Source: Strigops habroptila | Taxonomy: Eukaryota > Chordata > Aves > Psittaciformes > Psittacidae | Direction: 5' to 3' | DNA: 64,000 bases | NCBI RefSeq assembly: GCF_004027225.2 | Contig: NC_044297.2 | Coordinates: 719,569-783,568, forward strand | In this document: positions 29,501-39,400 of the stretch, in pieces | Layout: the number at the start of each line of letters is the position of its first letter | How positions within the stretch are numbered: position 1 is the first letter of the stretch | Notes under the pieces: model-generated | Seen by the model: only the letters and a program-made list of their open reading frames with translations | Told to the model about the DNA's origin: nothing | The model's database searches: none | Program-made: the position numbers and the translations under genes

Positions 29501-32500
29501 GACAGGCCAAGGGGAATGGCTTTAACCTGCCAGAGGGGAGATTGAGATGAGCTCTGAGGCAGAAGCTCTTCCCTGTGAGGGTGCTGAGGCGCTGGCACAG
29601 GGTGCCCAGAGAAGCTGTGGCTGCCCCATCCCTGGCAGTGTTCAAGGCCAGGTTGGACACAGGGGCTTGGAGCAACCTGCTCTAGTGGAAGGTGTCCCTG
29701 CCCATGGCAGGGGTTGAAGCTGGAGGAGCTCTAAGGTCCCTTCCAACTCAAACTATTCTAGGATTCTATGACTATGCACAGAGTGAACTCCTCAGCCTTG
29801 ACCACAGCCCATGGATGGGCCAGAGTCCCTAAAGTGTTCCTGGGACCACTTTCAGAGCCTCAAGAGGACAAGTGTGACAGGCAGAAGGTTTCCCTCTGCA
29901 GCTGCCTGGCACATGGGCTCCAAGGCCACCACACTTCTACCTCCTGGGCGCTCGTGTCTGCCATCTGTATGCAGCAACATGGCAATGGGCATGCCCACGT
30001 TCTTCGACCTGCCAGCCACCACTACATTCTTCCCCAGTGTTGGGATGCCTGCAAAGGAGAAAGTGGAGTCTTAAAGACAAGCTGGAGATATGCCAGACAG
30101 CAGCTAAATACTGCAGCAGTAGCAACTTACCAGTTCTCTTAATGATCTCCCACACCCCCCAGGGGGTAGCTGGCAGCATGGAGTACTGGTCAAGGCACAT
30201 GCGCCCCACGTTTATCACGTGGAAGCCATCAACATCTTTGTCTGGACTCACAGCGTTGCAAATCCTGCGTTCATCAATATGTTCTGGAAGAAAACAAGAA
30301 GCTTAAACCCTAGGGATCAGCCAAAAAGCTGTTTTGTGCAGTCAGCCAGTGCCCTGACCTGCTGCACCAGCCCCTTGATTTTGGAGCCTTGAAGCTGCTC
30401 CAGACTTCCAGCAAACACAAGGCTACAGCTCCCAGCAGAAGGCGACTGGAACCACTTTGAGATCCCAGCATTGCTAATGCTGAGAGGGTATTTTCAGGCA
30501 GCCTCAAGCTTCTGACTCTGGAAGTCGATACTTCCTACACAAGAATAGATGTCTGTGACCCTCAGCAGCTTAACTCATGTGAGGGAGTAGCTGCATCAAC
30601 TTCTTTAAGCTACACCATGGCAGGATGCCACCCCTCATGGCACAGGATAGCCCCTGTGCTGCTACTCCTGGCACATAGAAACTCTTAAAAGCTTTCTGTA
30701 GAAAGGGAATGGGTGGAAGTGTAGCTACTCACCAGGTAAAGGAAGCTGCACTAACAGACCATCCACATTGGCATCGTTATTGAGTTTGCTGATCAAATCC
30801 AGGAGCTCCTCTTCAGTAATGGAAGCTGGCCTGAGGATGGTTTCACTGCTGATACCTGTGCAACCAGAAGCACCATGTTAGGGAATCACTTGTGCACAAG
30901 TGGGAGAGAAACTTCCTTAATCCATGTGGTTTAAGCTGCCCAGTTTCCCTGCTCTACACACCAAGGACTGTATGCTTTGGGTAACAACAAGCACCTTCCA
31001 GGCTGGAGACCTTGACAATTCTTGTGAATTATGGGTAAGGACAATTAGTGTCGGTCTAATGACCTGGGAAGGACTATTTGAGAGCAGAGACCCTCGGAGT
31101 GCAGGCAGGACTTCAACCTAAGCAAAGGTTGCTATGATGAAGGTGCGGCCACACATCCTGTGGTCCCTCTGGACACAGCAGGAGGGGGATGTTTGCCTCA
31201 AAAACCTCAGCTCCATAAGGCTTCAGCAGCACAGAACCAAGGGAAAAATAAACCATTTCTTGCCCCAGCCCCTTTCAGCACATTTTCTCCACAAGCACAC
31301 TTGGCTCAACACCAAGCAGGACCTCAGCTTGCAAGACTGGAAGGAGTCAGAGGGTGTCAAGGCTGCTGAATAACAACTGCATCTCAGGCAGCTGAGAAAA
31401 GAAGGCAAATCTGAGCCTTGTCTGTGTTTTATATGGCCATAGGACAACTGCAAATCCAAACTACAGAGCTTAGTGTTGCCCCAGAGGGCCCAAATGCCAC
31501 AACGTACGTGTGAACCATGTTTACTAACTCCATCCCAGTACAAAGAAGGCAGCCAGAAGAGTCAAAGCAAATGCTGGGTCAGACAGACTGCCACAGAGCT
31601 GAGGCGGAAAGCTGGCAGATGGAGACATCCCAAAAAGCTTCTCCCAGCACCCAGCTCCCAACTAAAGTGAGATACAACAGTGAGTAGCTCCACTTTTGCA
31701 GAGCAGAGCACAGACATACCAACGTCAGCAGCTGCTTTAGTTTTGTTCAGCACGTAGGAGTGACTTGCTGGATTCTCACCCACGAGGACAACGCTGAGGT
31801 GAGGTCTCTTGTTTCCGGCTGCTACCCACTGCTCGACCTCGTGACGGGCTTCCTGCCGGATCTGCCGGGCCAGCTTCCTGCCCGAGATCACAACTGCATC
31901 ATTCCTGCAACAGATAAGGTGTTACCAAAGCAATAAGCACCGCTCAGACCATCAAACCCAAGCTCTGGGCAACACAGACCAGGAAAACAAGATGCAAACA
32001 GCAAGCCAGGGCAGAAAAGGCTCTTTTCATAGAATCCCAGACTGGTTTGGGCTGGAAGGCAGCTTAAAGCTCCTCCAGTTCCAACTCTCTGCCACGGGCA
32101 GGGACACCTTCCACTAGAGCAGGTTGCTCCAAGCCCCTGTGTCCAACCTGGCCTTGAACACTGCCAGGGATGGGGCAGCCACAGCTTCTCTGGGCACCCT
32201 GTGCCAGCGCCTCAGCACCCTCACAGGGAACAGCTTCTGCCTTAGAGCTCATCTCAATCTCCCCTCTGGCAGGTTCAAGCCCTTCCCCTTGTCCTGTCCC
32301 TACAGGCCCTTGTCCAAAGCCCCTCTCCAGGTTTCCTGGAGCCCCTTTAGGCACTGGAGCTGCTCTAAGGTCTCCCCTTCAGGAGCCTTCTCTTCTCCAG
32401 GCTGCCCCAGCCCAGCTCTCTCAGCCTGGCTCCAGAGCAGAGCTGCTCCAGCCCTCGCAGCAGCTCTGAGGCCTCCTCTGGACTTGCTCCAACAGCTCCA

Positions 32501-35317
32501 CGTCCCTCTTGTGCTGCTGCCCCAGAGCTGGACACAGGGTGGGGAGTTTCCTTAAGCTCTGTGCAAGCCCTTTGCACCTTTTTGCCAAATAATGTCAAGC
32601 AGCATATTTCAGCCTTAGTTTAAAGCTGCCCAAAGCTGGGCTCAGCAACAAGACTGCCAGAGGAATCGGCTTATTTGTACAGCCTGAGAGAGCACACACG
32701 CTCTTCTCTGCTAGAGTCTGTGCGTATCATTTTCCTGGCACATGTCTCAAGCTAAAACACTCATAGCTCCCATTTTTAGAAAGCCAGTCGCCCATTCCTT
32801 GTGAAGGCATGAGAGCTTCACTACAAAGAACTCACACAAAGCAGAACTCACTCCAGTGGAGCTTCAGTCTATTACTTCCATAGACTGAAGAAGTCTGTGG
32901 AGTAATTCTGGCATTGGCACAGCATGCCGCACTTCCATATGGAGTGCTGTTCCCAGAGATCCTTGTCCCACACCGATTCCTTGGCAAGTCCAATCATCCC
33001 ATCCAGCACAGCACACACTTTGCACAGCCAACCTCACACCCTCCCCTCTCAAGCTGTGTATTCGGGTTGTATCTTCAGGCTGTGAAAGCGGAGTCGGGGT
33101 ACATGGTTTCACCCCCTCCAACAGACACCAGTGTCTGTCTGGAGTAGAAGGGACATTTGCCCATCTGAACCACATCAGAACAGTTCCTCACAAACATTTC
33201 TATATTAGTAACAGGAATATCCAGTCACTGCCAAATATATTCCAGGCAACTGGACACCCTGCAGGATATAGAAAGCCTTGATCTATAGCTGGCTGGGAGG
33301 CCATTGCCACCAGTCCCTGTCACAACAGGCTGCTCTCACTGCTCATGCATGGCTCTTTTTCTTCAGGTTATCACTGTGACTCTTATTTGAGCATTCAGTA
33401 ATCCCTTTGTGAGAGGATTTGCCTTCACAAGCTTCACTTCTAGGCCTCATATTTATGTCTTGCCTTGCTGCAAGTTCTCATGACAAGCACCTTACTCACT
33501 TGCGCAATTCTTCTTACCTCTGAGCTGGAGCAAAGATGCTCACGGAAGCTTTACTGTCTTTCATGGTACCTTCCCAAATCACAAGAAATCACTTCTGAGG
33601 CAATCTCCAAGCGAGATGCATCAGCTCTACAACCTATTCAGCTTGCCACAGGAATCCAGGAGACAATTGACTCATGGGAGGAAAGCCCAACCACACCAGT
33701 TGTGGTTCCAACCCTCCCCGCAACACAACATCCAACAGGAGCAAGTAAATTGCTGCAGTTTCTCCTTAAAAATCCATCACCTGCCTCATGTACAGACCTT
33801 CTCCTCCCAGGATCCCATGTTAAGTCCAATGCTGCTGTCTTCTGAGCTTCTCTAGGTATAATGCTGATCCTGGAGCTCTACAGACAGCTGCCACCAGGGA
33901 GAACCACTGCAACAACTGCTCCAGGACAGCCACATCAGAAGTAGGAAAGTGTTTTGCTGAAATACTTAGAGATGCAGAGGGCTGGCGCAGCTCTGCTCTG
34001 GAGCCAGGCTGAGAAAGCTGGGCTGGGGCAGCCTGGAGAAGAGAAGGCTCCTTAAGGGGAGACCTTAGAGCAGCTCCAGTGCCTAAAGGGGCTACAAGAA
34101 ACCTGGAGAGGGGCTTTGGACAAGGGCCTGTAGGGACAGGACAAGGGGAATGGCTTTAACCTGCCAGAGGGGAGATTGAGATGAGCTCTTAGGCAGAAGC
34201 TCTTCCCTGTGAGGGTGCTGAGGCGCTGGCACAGGGTGCCCAGAGGAGCTGTGGCTGCCCCATCCCTGGCAGTGTTCAAGGCCAGGTTGGACACAGGGGC
34301 TTGGAGCAACCTGCTCTAGTGGAAGGTGTCCCTGCCCGTGGCAGGGATTGGAACTGGATGAGCTTTAAGGTTCCTTCCAACCCAAACCAGTCTGAGATTC
34401 TGTGATCCTTTGTAATTTCTTAATCCCTGCCCTATGCAATTATATAGTTTTCCCCATTTACAGGGAATTAAATATTACTTCATCCCGAACAGCAATCATC
34501 CACTCAAACCTATCTAACAGCAACCAGTAAAAACCCATCCCACACCAGGACAGCCCACTGGCTCTCTAATTCTTATGCATGTCTACTCTCATCTAAAAGG
34601 AATTATTATGAGTGTCTGGCAAGCACAAGGAGAAATCATTTTATCAGAGACACCTCATGCCAAGAGCCTACCTGGATTTTCCTATAAGCCTGCGACTGGG
34701 CTGCCCAGAGGACAGGGAGAAGCATCAACCCCTCATAAGCTCCAGGGAAGCCAAAAGTCGGAGCCGGGTTTAAAGCAGGGAACAGCTCCCTCCAGAGCTG
34801 CTTCGCTGCATTAGAGCAAACCCCACGGAGAGGAAGACAGGGCACGGGCGGGATGCTCGGAGGGACTCTGGTCCCTCTCACCCCGCGTACACCCGGGGTG
34901 CGCCTGGTCCCGAGAGGCCCCGTTAGGTTGCGGGGGGGCCGGGCAGAGCCGGTGCCGCCATGCCCGGTGGATGGATGCCTGGCGCACCCCATGCAAGGCG
35001 GGAGCGGGATTTCATCAGCCTGCACCGCCCGGCGCGGCCGCTGGGGGGCGGCCTCATTCATCCCCAGCGCCGGCAGCAGCGAGACGGGGCCTTACCCTCA
35101 CCCGGTGGGCAATGTGGGACCGGGGTGGGCAACCGGGTCCCCCCTCCCTTACCCCGCCGCACCCCGGGACTGGGTGGAAGACGCGGGCGGGCCTCAGTTC
35201 CCCCCCACATCAGCCCCGGGCCGGGCCGTACCTGGGCGCGCTGAGGTGGATGCGGCGGCCGCGGGGCCGGAGCGCGGCGCTGGCCAGACAGCGGAGCGGA
35301 CACAGCGCGGTTGCCAT
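26425..35317 (-). CDS. MTHFD2: MTHFD2 mitochondrial methylenetetrahydrofolate dehydrogenase/cyclohydrolase (span of 8 coding exons)
   Basis: Bifunctional mitochondrial enzyme that oxidises 5,10-methylene-THF and hydrolyses methenyl-THF to 10-formyl-THF. Eight coding exons total 1014 nt and encode 337 aa, complete from ATG to TAA. Visible features in order: an Arg-rich presequence lacking acidic residues (exon 1); the folate-site region [18 protein letters not shown] with the catalytic Tyr/Lys; [26 protein letters not shown]; the nucleotide-binding [20 protein letters not shown]; and the family signature [14 protein letters not shown]. The C-terminus is about a dozen residues shorter than human as I recall it. 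The gene runs toward SLC4A5 and away from MOB1A. Several introns carry CR1 fragments. Confidence 0.97.
26651..26718 (+). mobile_element. CR1 LINE 3' tail fragment
   Basis: GATGATCTTAAGGTCCTTTC to TGTGATTCTATGA, in MTHFD2 intron 7 (opposite strand to the gene). Confidence 0.85.
27112..27395 (+). mobile_element. CR1 LINE fragment (third subfamily)
   Basis: Contains ACAAGAGGAAACGGCCTCAA and GCATTGGAACAGGCTGCCCA. Related to the copies at 16,961 (-) and 41,970 (+). Confidence 0.85.
27546..27671 (-). CDS. MTHFD2: MTHFD2 exon 7
   Basis: 126 nt. Encodes [20 protein letters not shown] and [20 protein letters not shown]. Acceptor CCTTGCAG, donor GAAG|GTATGG. Confidence 0.96.
27779..27822 (+). mobile_element. 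short CR1 tail remnant
   Basis: TTGGACTCAATCTTAAGGGA followed by TTTTTCCAACCTAAATGATC; too short to place in a subfamily. Confidence 0.6.
29054..29146 (-). CDS. MTHFD2: MTHFD2 exon 6
   Basis: 93 nt. Encodes [20 protein letters not shown] and [10 protein letters not shown]. Part of the nucleotide-binding domain. Acceptor TTTTGCAG, donor GCAG|GTAAGA. Confidence 0.95.
29371..29770 (+). mobile_element. CR1 LINE fragment (young subfamily)
   Basis: CTGAGAGAGCTGGGCTGGGT start, GAGATGAGCTCTGAGGCAGA body, CTAGGATTCTATGA tail; in MTHFD2 intron 5. Confidence 0.9.
29941..30048 (-). CDS. MTHFD2: MTHFD2 exon 5: nucleotide-binding motif
   Basis: 108 nt. Encodes [20 protein letters not shown] and [22 protein letters not shown] is the dinucleotide-binding loop; its Arg helps bind phosphate in the mitochondrial NAD-dependent enzyme. 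Acceptor TTTGCAG, donor GGAG|GTAGAA. Confidence 0.95.
30131..30283 (-). CDS. MTHFD2: MTHFD2 exon 4
   Basis: 153 nt. Encodes [40 protein letters not shown] and [11 protein letters not shown]. Contains the D.DGFH folate-site motif. Acceptor CTTCCAG, donor ACTG|GTAAGT. Confidence 0.96.
30733..30855 (-). CDS. MTHFD2: MTHFD2 exon 3
   Basis: 123 nt. Encodes [20 protein letters not shown] and [20 protein letters not shown]. Acceptor TTGCACAG, donor CCTG|GTGAGT. Confidence 0.95.
31720..31904 (-). CDS. MTHFD2: MTHFD2 exon 2: folate-binding / catalytic Lys
   Basis: 185 nt. Begins [20 protein letters not shown] and contains [20 protein letters not shown], the Y...K catalytic pair region. Acceptor GTTGCAG, donor GTTG|GTATGT. 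Confidence 0.96.
32028..32545 (-). mobile_element. CR1 LINE fragment (young subfamily)
   Basis: Antisense copy from CATAGAATCCCAGACTGG to CCCTCTTGTGCTGCTGCCCC; in MTHFD2 intron 1, sense to the gene. Confidence 0.9.
33977..34406 (+). mobile_element. CR1 LINE fragment (young subfamily)
   Basis: Starts near GCTGGCGCAGCTCTGCTCTG and ends GAGATTCTGTGATC; in MTHFD2 intron 1. Confidence 0.9.
35232..35317 (-). CDS. MTHFD2: MTHFD2 exon 1: start codon and mitochondrial presequence
   Basis: 86 nt from the ATG at 35,317-35,315. Encodes [20 protein letters not shown] and RRIHLSAP, an Arg-rich, acid-free amphipathic leader typical of mitochondrial import. Donor CCAG|GTACGG. The start is chosen because it is the first in-frame ATG downstream of a TATA box and gives a targeting peptide. 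Confidence 0.92.
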
Positions 35318-35377
35318 GGCAGCGGCGGGCGGTGAGGGACCAGGAACGGCAGTGGCAGAGTCTGTGCGACCCGCCGG

Positions 35378-35386
35378 TTTATATAG
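35378..35386 (-). promoter_or_regulatory. MTHFD2: MTHFD2 TATA box
   Basis: TTTATATAG on the + strand reads CTATATAAA on the - strand, about 65 bp before the ATG. Initiation would fall near 35,350 and give a roughly 35-nt 5' UTR. A TATA box inside a CpG island is somewhat uncommon for a housekeeping enzyme. Confidence 0.65.
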
Positions 35387-35489
35387 CGCGACCGGCGGGA
35401 GCCAATCAGAGCGGCGAGCGGCGCGGAGAAGAGAGTTGAGTGGCGGAGGAGAGGGAAGGGGGCGGGTGGAGCGGGCGCTCCCGGCTGCG

Positions 35490-35611
35490 ATTGGGGGAGA
35501 GGGAGAGAGGAGCTCTGCAAAGGGTGGGAGGAGCGAAAGGAGAAGGAGGAGTGTGATTGGTGGAGTGGGCGGGGCTTCTCCACTCTAATAGGGCACGGCG
35601 GCGCTCATTGG
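35490..35611 (-). promoter_or_regulatory. MTHFD2: cluster of CCAAT boxes upstream of MTHFD2
   Basis: ATTGG at 35,490-35,494, 35,556-35,560 and 35,607-35,611 gives three CCAAT boxes on the - strand about 50-65 bp apart, typical spacing for NF-Y-driven promoters. A GGGCGGGG Sp-type site lies at about 35,567-35,575. Confidence 0.5.
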
Positions 35612-35773
35612 CTGGGAGCAAGGGAGGCCGAGGGTTGCACAAGGCGAGGGGCTGGGTCTGGAGTGCTCTGGGTCCAGGATCGGGATTGAGACTGGAATTG
35701 GGATCGGGATCAGAACTGGGGTTGGGGCCACGGAAGGGGAGCTGGACAGGCTGGAGGGATGGTAACGTGTGTC

Positions 35774-35976
35774 TGGGGGCAACAGCACAAGAGGGATGTG
35801 GAGCTGATGGAGCGAGTCCAGAGGAGGCCACGAAGCTGCTGCGAGGGCTGGAGCAGCTCTGCTCTGGAGCCAGGCTGAGAGAGCTGGGCTGGGTCAGCCT
35901 GGAGAAGAGAAGGCTCCTTAAGGGGAGACCTTAGAGCAGCTCCAGTGCCTAAAGGGGCTACAGGAAACCTGGAGAG
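35774..35976 (+). mobile_element. 3'-truncated CR1 between MTHFD2 and MOB1A
   Basis: Carries the more 5' part (GGAGCTGATGGAGCGAGTCC to CAGGAAACCTGGAGAG) but lacks the downstream half and the ATTCTATGATT tail. CR1 copies are normally 5'-truncated, so a later deletion removed the tail. Confidence 0.85.
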
Positions 35977-35979
35977 AAC

Positions 35980-36240
35980 TCTGTGGGACCCTCAGCCCCT
36001 GGAAGGGTGTCCATGCTAATAGTGGGGTCCCCAGGCCCATGGGGAGGTGTCCAGGCCCAGGAGAAGGGGGCTCTGGGCATCCCCAGGCCCATGGGGTGGC
36101 TCCCCAGATCCATGCGGAGGGGGCTTTTGGGGTCCCATTCTGATGGGAATGTCCCCAGACCTATATAAGGGATTTCTGAGACCCATGAGAAGGGAGCTCT
36201 GGGGGGTGCCAGGTCCATAGCTGAGGCCCGAAGCCTGTGC
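35980..36240. repeat. degenerate CCCATGGGG-type tandem repeat
   Basis: Loose repeats of CCCCAGGCCCATGGGG / GAGAAGGGGGCTCTGGG about 45 bp apart, between the CR1 remnant and the MOB1A promoter. Confidence 0.5.
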
Positions 36241-36339
36241 AGCCCCACGTGTACCTCAGCCCAGGGGCTGTTGCCATGGTGATGGCGTTGTGCGAAGCAC
36301 GCCCCCGCCCCAGCATGAAGTCCCGCCCCATCGCTGAGT

Positions 36340-36349
36340 TCTCGCGAGA
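36340..36349. promoter_or_regulatory. MOB1A: TCTCGCGAGA element in MOB1A promoter
   Basis: Perfect 10-bp palindrome TCTCGCGAGA, about 100 bp before the MOB1A ATG in CpG-rich DNA. This motif is known from vertebrate CpG-island promoters and is bound by BANP (earlier ascribed to Kaiso). Confidence 0.75.
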
Positions 36350-36446
36350 GTTGACGGCGAGGCGGGCGCGGAGCTGGGGCGAGCGCTAGAGCAGCCGCCG
36401 GCGATTCCTTTACCTCAGCCCGGCCCCGGCCGCGGCCCCCCTCGCC

Positions 36447-36460
36447 ATGAGCTTCCTCTT
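36447..36460 (+). CDS. MOB1A: MOB1A exon 1 (coding part)
   Basis: ATGAGCTTCCTCTT, coding for MSFL plus 2 nt of Phe, then donor GTGAGT. Such a 14-nt coding stub is the usual MOB1 arrangement. It lies in a CpG-rich 5' UTR beginning near 36,350. Confidence 0.93.
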
Positions 36461-39400
36461 GTGAGTGCTTGGGCCCCGGGGAGGGGCTTGGAGGGGGACT
36501 GAGGGGCTTTCAGGGGGAGAAGGGGCTTTGGGGAGGTGCTGCGTGAGAGGTTTTGGTGGGGAAGGCCTCTGCAGAGGGACGTTGTGAAGGGATCTGGGGG
36601 GTTGTGAGGGGATTTGGAGGGGGGGTGAGGAGAGAGCTTCCTGACTTGGTTTGTGAGTGATATTGGAGGGGGAAGCGCCTGGGGGGGTGTTGAGGGTTAG
36701 GTCTGTGAGGGGGAGGAAGGGGTTTGGGGAGGCTCTGAGGGGTTCATGGGCAGGGGGTATGGGGGGGTCCTGAGGGAAGTCCTTAAGGAAGGTTTTTGAG
36801 GGGTGAAGGCCCCAGCGGTGCCCAGAAGCTGAGGAAGGCCTCTTCATCAGAGACTGTAGCGATAGGACAAGGGGTGATGGGTTTAAACTGAAACAGGGGA
36901 AGTTCAGGTTAGATATAAGGAAGAAGTTCTTCCCTGTGAGGGTGCTGAGGCGCTGGCACAGGGTGCCCAGAGAAGCTGTTGGCTGCCCCATCCCTGGCAG
37001 TGTTCAAGGCCAGGTTGGACACAGGGGCTTGGAGTAACCTGCTCTAGTGGAAGGTGTCCCTGCCCATGGCAGGGGGTTGGAGCTAGATGAGCTTTAAGGC
37101 ACTTTCCAGCCCAAAGTAGTCTGTGATTTTATGATTTTAAGGTTTTGTAATGAGGCACAGGAGGGCTCTTAAGGGAGGTTTTAGGTGGAAGCCTTGGGTG
37201 GCTTTGGGCAGAGGTCCTGGGGGCTCGTGAGGGGCTTGAGGAGGGCTTTGGCTTGTGCATAGAGGAGAAAAGCTTTTGGAGAGTCCCTGGGATGTATGAA
37301 GCAGGGCCGAAAGAGACTTTGGAAGGAGTGTAGTCCTGTGGAGGATGAGCCCTGGGGGTGTAGTGGTTTGTGGGGAGGAAGATGGGGTAAGCAGAGGTGC
37401 CATGCAGGGGAGAGGGTTCCAGGCTGGGATGTGGTGGGATGCTAGCAGTGGGAGCATGGTAACCCTGGAGGGCTGGCACGCCAAGGAGTGCTAGTGTTAG
37501 GTGAGTGCCATGGAGGGTGCGGAGGGCTTTGGGGGGTGTTTAAGGGGATAGGGAGCTTTTGGGGGGCTAGTCTTAGAGGGGAGGCTCTGGGGAGGGGTTG
37601 TCTTCTGAGGGTTAATCCTTCCCAAGTGGGGAGAATTTAAGAGATTGGTCTTCTAAGGAAATTTGGGGAGGTGCTGAGGGGGTTGGGGTGTCTGCAGGGA
37701 TGCTCTAGTGTGGGGCTTTGGGTGGGCCTTACTCTGCATCTATGGGCAAAGGATGCTGGCTAGTGTTTGTGTGAGGGGCTGCCCTGATGTGAGGCGGGGT
37801 GGCTGCAGGGGGGATGCTGTTCATTTGGCAGCCCTACAGGCATGTGGTGTCCAAAATGCATCTTTAACCAGTTGTAGAGGGTGGTCTCTTGCAGATCTGT
37901 GGTGTGAACGTGAAGGCGTGTAAAATGTGAGAGGGCTTCTTGAGGCCTGGTAGGATGTGGGTGAGAACTGGAGGTGTTTTGTGGTTTAAGAAGGAGCTGG
38001 GGACCCTCCTCCTAGGGTTTAGGGTTGGTCATGTGCTGGAGCTGCCCTTTGGGCCCCTCCACCTGGGCTCAGCGACATGCTGGGCCTGTGTTTTGGCAGT
38101 AGCAGGAGGCAGTGGCTTGGTTTAGGGGTGAGCTGGATCTGAAGGTGTTTTATTTCCACACTGAGTGTTATAAGCAGTGTGTAAAGCAAAGCCAGAACAT
38201 CACACCAGGAAGCCCCTGGGGCATGTGCAAGCCCAGCACTGTGTGCAGTGGGGGTGGAATGTCCATTTCCCCTGAGCCATCCTGTTTGTGCTGGGAAGCA
38301 GAGAGCTGTGGGAGCTGAAAGTTAATGTGTTGTGGTTGAGAGGTATCAAAACTCACTCCGTTTTGTGTGGGGAGAGGCTGTGGTGCAGCTGGTTGGAGGG
38401 ACTGGGGGTGTTCAGTGAGGTGTTATGCTGAACACTAACAGCCACTGAGCACAGGAAAGGATGATTGTGGTGGTGATTTGCATTTTGGGGCTGGAGTCTA
38501 TTAAATCACTCTTTTTAGCAAGCTGTTTCCTACAGCACATCTCATATTTGCCACTGTCAAACTGACCCAGTCGGGAGGTTATTCCATTCCCTGTCAGTTT
38601 TACATGGGCTTTTATTTCCATGATCCACTGATGCGTGATGAGTCTTTGGGCCTTTGCACACATTTGTCACCTTTAAAAAGGGCAGGTGAAAGAGGGAAGC
38701 AGGAGGGTGGCTTCTGTGTGCGCACGTAGGGTCAGGGGGAAGTGGGGAAGGGCTGGTGTCACCCTGGTTTAAAGTTCTGGGTAGCAAAGGCTGATACAGG
38801 AAACGTTTCTGGGAAGGGAATGCTGTTAAAGCACTGACTGGAAATGTTTTCTCTCTTGTCAGTGGGAGTCGGTCTTCGAAAACATTTAAACCCAAGAAGA
38901 ACATCCCTGAAGGCTCCCATCAGTACGAGCTCCTGAAACATGCAGAAGCCACACTGGGGAGTGGTAACCTCAGACAAGCAGTTATGCTGCCGGAGGGCGA
39001 GGACCTTAATGAGTGGATTGCAGTTAACAGTAAGTGCTACAAAAAAGAGGGATGCATCCGAGCATGGAGGTGGATGGGAAACACAAAAATCTCTGGCGTT
39101 TAGCCTTAGAAGAAGCTTGAAATTCCCTAAATGATGTTCTTCCCCCAGGCATCCTTTGTTTAGGTGACTGAGTTGGAATAAAAGGAAAGGTGAAAAAAGT
39201 GAGGTGCAAACGTGCCCCATTGTGGTTTTGGGTTGGGGTTTTCCGAGTTCAGACTTGTCAAGGGGATGAGGTGTGTGAATGGTTATTTTTGTACTGGGCA
39301 GCAACCTTTCAGTGTCACTCTTTGGAATGAGGAACTGGTGTTGTCAGCTGTGAAAGCAGTGGCAGCAGATAATCCAGGGGAAGAGTGGAACCATGTTCTC

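Larger units (their letters stand above)
31905..35231 (-). other. MTHFD2 intron 1
   Basis: 3.3 kb intron with no coding exon recognised. It contains two CR1 copies (32,028-32,545 on - and 33,977-34,406 on +). Its promoter-proximal 400 bp are part of the CpG-rich island. Confidence 0.85.
34850..35650. promoter_or_regulatory. MTHFD2: CpG island over MTHFD2 promoter and exon 1
   Basis: Dense CG dinucleotides and very high GC, in contrast to the flanks. Contains MTHFD2 exon 1, the TATA box at 35,378-35,386 and three ATTGG (CCAAT on - strand) boxes. Confidence 0.85.
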
